NCBI GenBank assembly: GCA_041905405.1
Contig: JAYRLC010000005.1
Span: forward strand, 1-64,000
Length of the DNA: 64,000 nucleotides
Direction of reading: 5' to 3'
DNA from: RAM1 sp041905405
GTDB lineage: Bacteria; Pseudomonadota; Gammaproteobacteria; Burkholderiales; Burkholderiaceae_C
Shown: one piece after another, positions 61,479 to 64,000 of the stretch
Layout: each line of letters begins with the position of its first letter
Position numbering within the stretch: the stretch's first letter is position 1
Position numbers and translations under genes: made by a program
Notes under the pieces: model-generated
The model's database searches: none
What the model was told of the DNA's origin: nothing
Seen by the model: only the letters and a program-made list of their open reading frames with translations

Positions 61479-62617
61479 GGTTTGGCTCCGCTGCCCTGCC
61501 ATGGCGCGAGCCGCGCGTCCTGAAGGCCGGACGCTTTCAGCGCGATGCGCAACTTTGCAAGTTCTTCTGCCTGACCCGCCGACTGCGCGCTGGCCAGCGC
61601 CAGCCACCAGTCAATCGGTTCTTTTTGCAGGCCGAAGTTGAGTTGTGCAGATCTGAATGCGCGCGCGGCATCCTCGTCCAGCCAAAGGTACGCGAGGGCA
61701 CGCTCGCGCGCATGGGTGGCCGGGTCGTCACCGCGCGCGTCCAGCGCCGCGAAGCGTTCCCGCAGTTCAACGGCGGCAGCCTGCCAGCGCGCATCACCCA
61801 CAAGCTTGAGCGCCTGCGCGCGGCGCAGCAGCACCGCATCGCTCGCGGGCTGGTTCTGCAACACCTGCGTCGCTTCGGCGGGCCGGCCCGTGCGCAAAAG
61901 CAAGTCGGCCGTGGCCAGTGCGGTGTAGCCGTCGGGCATCAAGGCCAGACTGGCGCGGTAGGCTGCCAGCGCTGCGGGATCGCGGCTGGCGCGTTCTTCA
62001 CTCTCGGCCAGCAGTGACAGTATCCACGCCTGCAGGTCCGCTGTGGTGGCCTGGCGCGCAAGCGCGGCAAAGCCGCGGCGGGCCTGATCGTGCCGCCCCA
62101 GCAGCGACGCCGTCTCCAGTTCGCACGCCAGGGCATGAATCGCCGCGCCGGCCGCGGACACCTGGCGACAGGCATCCAGCGCGGCAGCATAGCGGCCTGA
62201 AAGTCGCTCCAGCGTGGCCAGCGTCAGCCAGCCCTGGGCCTGCGACGGATCGCGCGCCAGCGCCCGTTGCAAAGTGGCGCGCGCGGCGCTGAATTCATGG
62301 CGGCTTTGCTGCACGGTCGCCTGCAGAACGGCCAACGCCGGCGGCGCGTCGGCTTTGTCCCACCAGGGTGCCAACGCGGTCTGGGCCCGGCCCAGGTAGC
62401 GCGGGTCGGCGCTGGTGCGCGCCTGGTTGATGGCCTGGCGCGCCGCTTCGGCCGCCGCCTGCGGTGTGGCAGATGCCACCCTCAGGCGCGGTGCCAGCGT
62501 TTCTATTACCTGATCGTCACCAGCCGGTGTGAAGTCCCGGCCGGTTGAATGTGCAGTGGCCACCAGGGCCACCGTCATGCAAGCGACGCGGATGCAGAAA
62601 CGCGTTGCGGCGCTCAC
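61475..62617 (-). CDS. Exported tetratricopeptide-repeat protein
   Basis: 380 residues from GTG 62617. N-terminal hydrophobic signal (FCIRVACMTVALVATAHS), then five or so TPR-like helical pairs (for example AALDACRQVSAAGAAIHALA, ATLQRALARDPSQAQGWLTL). Periplasmic location is likely. It lies 6 bp after the small lipoprotein gene and overlaps the HupE gene by 4 bp. TPR proteins of this cluster are regularly found with DUF4331 and HupE, probably as a scaffold. Confidence 0.85.
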   Translation of the reverse strand: MSAATRFCIRVACMTVALVATAHSTGRDFTPAGDDQVIETLAPRLRVASATPQAAAEAARQAINQARTSADPRYLGRAQTALAPWWDKADAPPALAVLQATVQQSRHEFSAARATLQRALARDPSQAQGWLTLATLERLSGRYAAALDACRQVSAAGAAIHALACELETASLLGRHDQARRGFAALARQATTADLQAWILSLLAESEERASRDPAALAAYRASLALMPDGYTALATADLLLRTGRPAEATQVLQNQPASDAVLLRRAQALKLVGDARWQAAAVELRERFAALDARGDDPATHARERALAYLWLDEDAARAFRSAQLNFGLQKEPIDWWLALASAQSAGQAEELAKLRIALKASGLQDARLAPWQGSGAKP

Positions 62618-62623
62618 GCTGCG

Positions 62624-62896
62624 TCAGATCCGCGAATCGGGTTCGTCGGTGTCGCTGGTCGCCAGCGTCGCGTCGCCCACCACCAGCGGCTCACTGGTGT
62701 CGTTGGGTGCCGCGGCCACACTGTTCACGAAGGTGAACGCGCCAGCTGCGCTGGTGGTGGCCGACTGCGGCACTTCGGAACCAGCCACCGGCGGATCGGT
62801 GGGCAGCGACGGGCCGCCACCGCCACCGCAAGCGGCGAGCAGCGCGCTGCCCAGAGCCACGCTGATGCACGTGCGATTGAATGGGATGCGTTTCAT
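62624..62896 (-). CDS. Small lipoprotein
   Basis: 90 residues from ATG 62896 (AGGAGCG nearby). The N-terminus KRIPFNRTCISVALGSALLA ends in the lipobox LLAAC-GGGGG, so it is lipidated at C23. The rest is Ala/Thr/Ser-rich and low-complexity. It lies 28 bp after the DUF4331 gene and 6 bp before the TPR gene. Confidence 0.82.
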   Translation of the reverse strand: MKRIPFNRTCISVALGSALLAACGGGGGPSLPTDPPVAGSEVPQSATTSAAGAFTFVNSVAAAPNDTSEPLVVGDATLATSDTDEPDSRI

Positions 62897-62924
62897 GGTG
62901 GATCGCTCCTGATGTTGCGTGAGA

Positions 62925-64000
62925 TCACTGCGACCCGGCATTGGGCGTGTTCAGGTACGGGAAGCTGGCAAGGAAAGGCACCACGGCCTGGTCCACGCCA
63001 TCGTGCACGCTGGCCGATGTGTTGCCCAGCGGCACTGCGCCCGCGCGGCATGCCGAGGTGACGCCCGCAACGCCGGGAATGCTGTTGAGCTTGAGCGCAT
63101 CGCTGTCGCCGTTGATCACGCACAGGCCGCCAAGCATGGCCACCAGCGCGATGTCGACCACGTCGTCCTTGGGGCGGCGGCCGTTGGGAAAGCCCGCCAG
63201 GTCACGGGCCTGTGCCAGGTTGGCCACGCCGCCGACGCGCAGCACTTCACCGGCCACACCCAGGCGGTTCTGGTCGGCAAACGCCACCGGCGCAATGGCC
63301 GTGTTCAAGCGCAACATTTCGGACGGTGTGACCGTGGCAGGCTTGTTCACGCCGGTGATGCCGGTCAGGAAGGTCGTGGCCAGATCGGTGCGCGGCAGGT
63401 TCACAGGCGCCAGGGCGGCGGGGTTGCCGGCCAGCACCAGGCCCAGCAGCGCCGGGAGCGTCGGGTTGGTCACATAGTCAAGGAACTGCGTGTCGCCGCT
63501 GGGCCTGGACGCGTTGAATTTGTCCTTGTCGCGCAGGCCGATGACGACTTCGTTGACCAGCGGGTTGCCCAGGCGGGACACCTGCGTCCACGCGCCGCCG
63601 GGCTTCTCGCTCGCCTGGTGACCGGACGCTGGCGCACCGGACAGCAGCCGCGCCTGGCGCAGGCTGGCGGTGGTCCAGGCGCCGATGACGGGTTCCGTGC
63701 CGGCGGTCAGGCAGTCCTTGTGCACCTCGATCGCCATCGACGTGACGTTCTTGTTCTGGATCGAGTTGGCGGCGAACGCATTGATCAGCGCGGGATTGGT
63801 GATCTGGGCGGCTGTGGCGTTGACCAGGTCGAAGATTGGCCCCAGATTGACTGCGAAGCCTTCCTGGCGCTGGCCCGCGAACACACGGCCCGTGTCTTTG
63901 CCGGCAGGGCAGCCGGGAACCTTCACCTCGAAGATGTGCTTGCCCGCATAAGTGGCATAGGCTGCGGCATTGCCCAGCGTCTTGACGCCGATGTAGTCCA
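62925..64000 (-). CDS. DUF4331 family protein, C-terminal part (start beyond window)
   Basis: The frame is open to the right edge, so the gene is cut; the visible 358 residues contain the DUF4331 core (VKVPGCPAGKDTGRVFAGQR, VAIEV-type strands, RLGNPLVNEVVIGLRDKDKF, FPNGRRPKDDVVDIALVAML) and the C-terminal domain. DUF4331 proteins are periplasmic or outer-membrane-associated and are commonly found with TPR and HupE-type genes. Function not established. Confidence 0.9.
   Translation of the reverse strand, partial: DYIGVKTLGNAAAYATYAGKHIFEVKVPGCPAGKDTGRVFAGQRQEGFAVNLGPIFDLVNATAAQITNPALINAFAANSIQNKNVTSMAIEVHKDCLTAGTEPVIGAWTTASLRQARLLSGAPASGHQASEKPGGAWTQVSRLGNPLVNEVVIGLRDKDKFNASRPSGDTQFLDYVTNPTLPALLGLVLAGNPAALAPVNLPRTDLATTFLTGITGVNKPATVTPSEMLRLNTAIAPVAFADQNRLGVAGEVLRVGGVANLAQARDLAGFPNGRRPKDDVVDIALVAMLGGLCVINGDSDALKLNSIPGVAGVTSACRAGAVPLGNTSASVHDGVDQAVVPFLASFPYLNTPNAGSQ

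Overview
The window is GC-rich DNA from a member of the Betaproteobacteria, most likely the Comamonadaceae (Burkholderiales). The evidence is the 16S rRNA 5' half at the left edge, the abundance of LysR, GntR and Bug/TctC-type genes, a homodimeric AceE, and the codon use. I cannot name a genus from sequence alone. There is no phage, plasmid, integrase, transposase, tRNA or CRISPR array. It reads as chromosomal DNA with several compact accessory operons.

Layout: 1-1376 holds the 5' part of a 16S rRNA gene (minus strand) and a leader with four tandem sigma-70-like promoters. 1377-4099 is an isoquinoline-1-oxidoreductase-type molybdenum hydroxylase pair (iorBA). 4181-9328 holds uup, a phospholipase-D/ClsC-like lipoprotein and a MocR regulator. 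9415-10353 is a secreted fibronectin-III protein and its terminator. 10507-17057 is a tight eight-gene amino-acid operon (LysE, EamA, aminotransferase, GST, PhzF, VOC, second LysE, threonine-dehydratase-like), preceded by an inverted repeat that could be a MocR operator. 17070-19765 holds a CesT-like protein, a histidine phosphatase and an FAD oxidoreductase. 19740-24227 is a PmrAB/QseBC-like two-component system divergent from PAP2-eptA, with a PmrA-box-like direct repeat between them; this is a lipid A modification locus. 24228-26588 is an odd three-gene unit (amine oxidase, small protein, possible thaumatin-like protein). 26691-33602 holds an RlmN-like methyltransferase, a long imperfect inverted repeat, a cyanate utilisation operon (nrtA/cynA-like, permease, ATPase, cynS) and its probable two-component system.

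35154-45564 is the most striking accessory block. Five proteins with unrelated N-terminal modules (two seven-repeat FG-GAP propellers, a tandem beta-domain protein, an RTX-repeat protein, and a GH113-like glycosidase) all end in the same nearly identical DUF4214 tail of about 128 residues. This looks like a family of type I secreted surface or extracellular proteins homogenised by recombination. A TetR/NTF2-like pair with a perfect double operator sits between the first and second members.

45577-53220 carries oxidoreductases, LysR and GntR regulators, a creatininase-family hydrolase, and an AMDase-like protein lacking its catalytic cysteine next to a TctC/Bug binding protein. 53252-55825 is an orphan aceE. 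55923-59820 is a second candidate novel system: a small membrane protein, a type IV pilin-like protein fused to a pentraxin domain, and a PilB/GspE ATPase fused to a degenerate receiver domain. 59825-64000 holds an Lrp regulator and a HupE / TPR / lipoprotein / DUF4331 operon that runs off the right edge.
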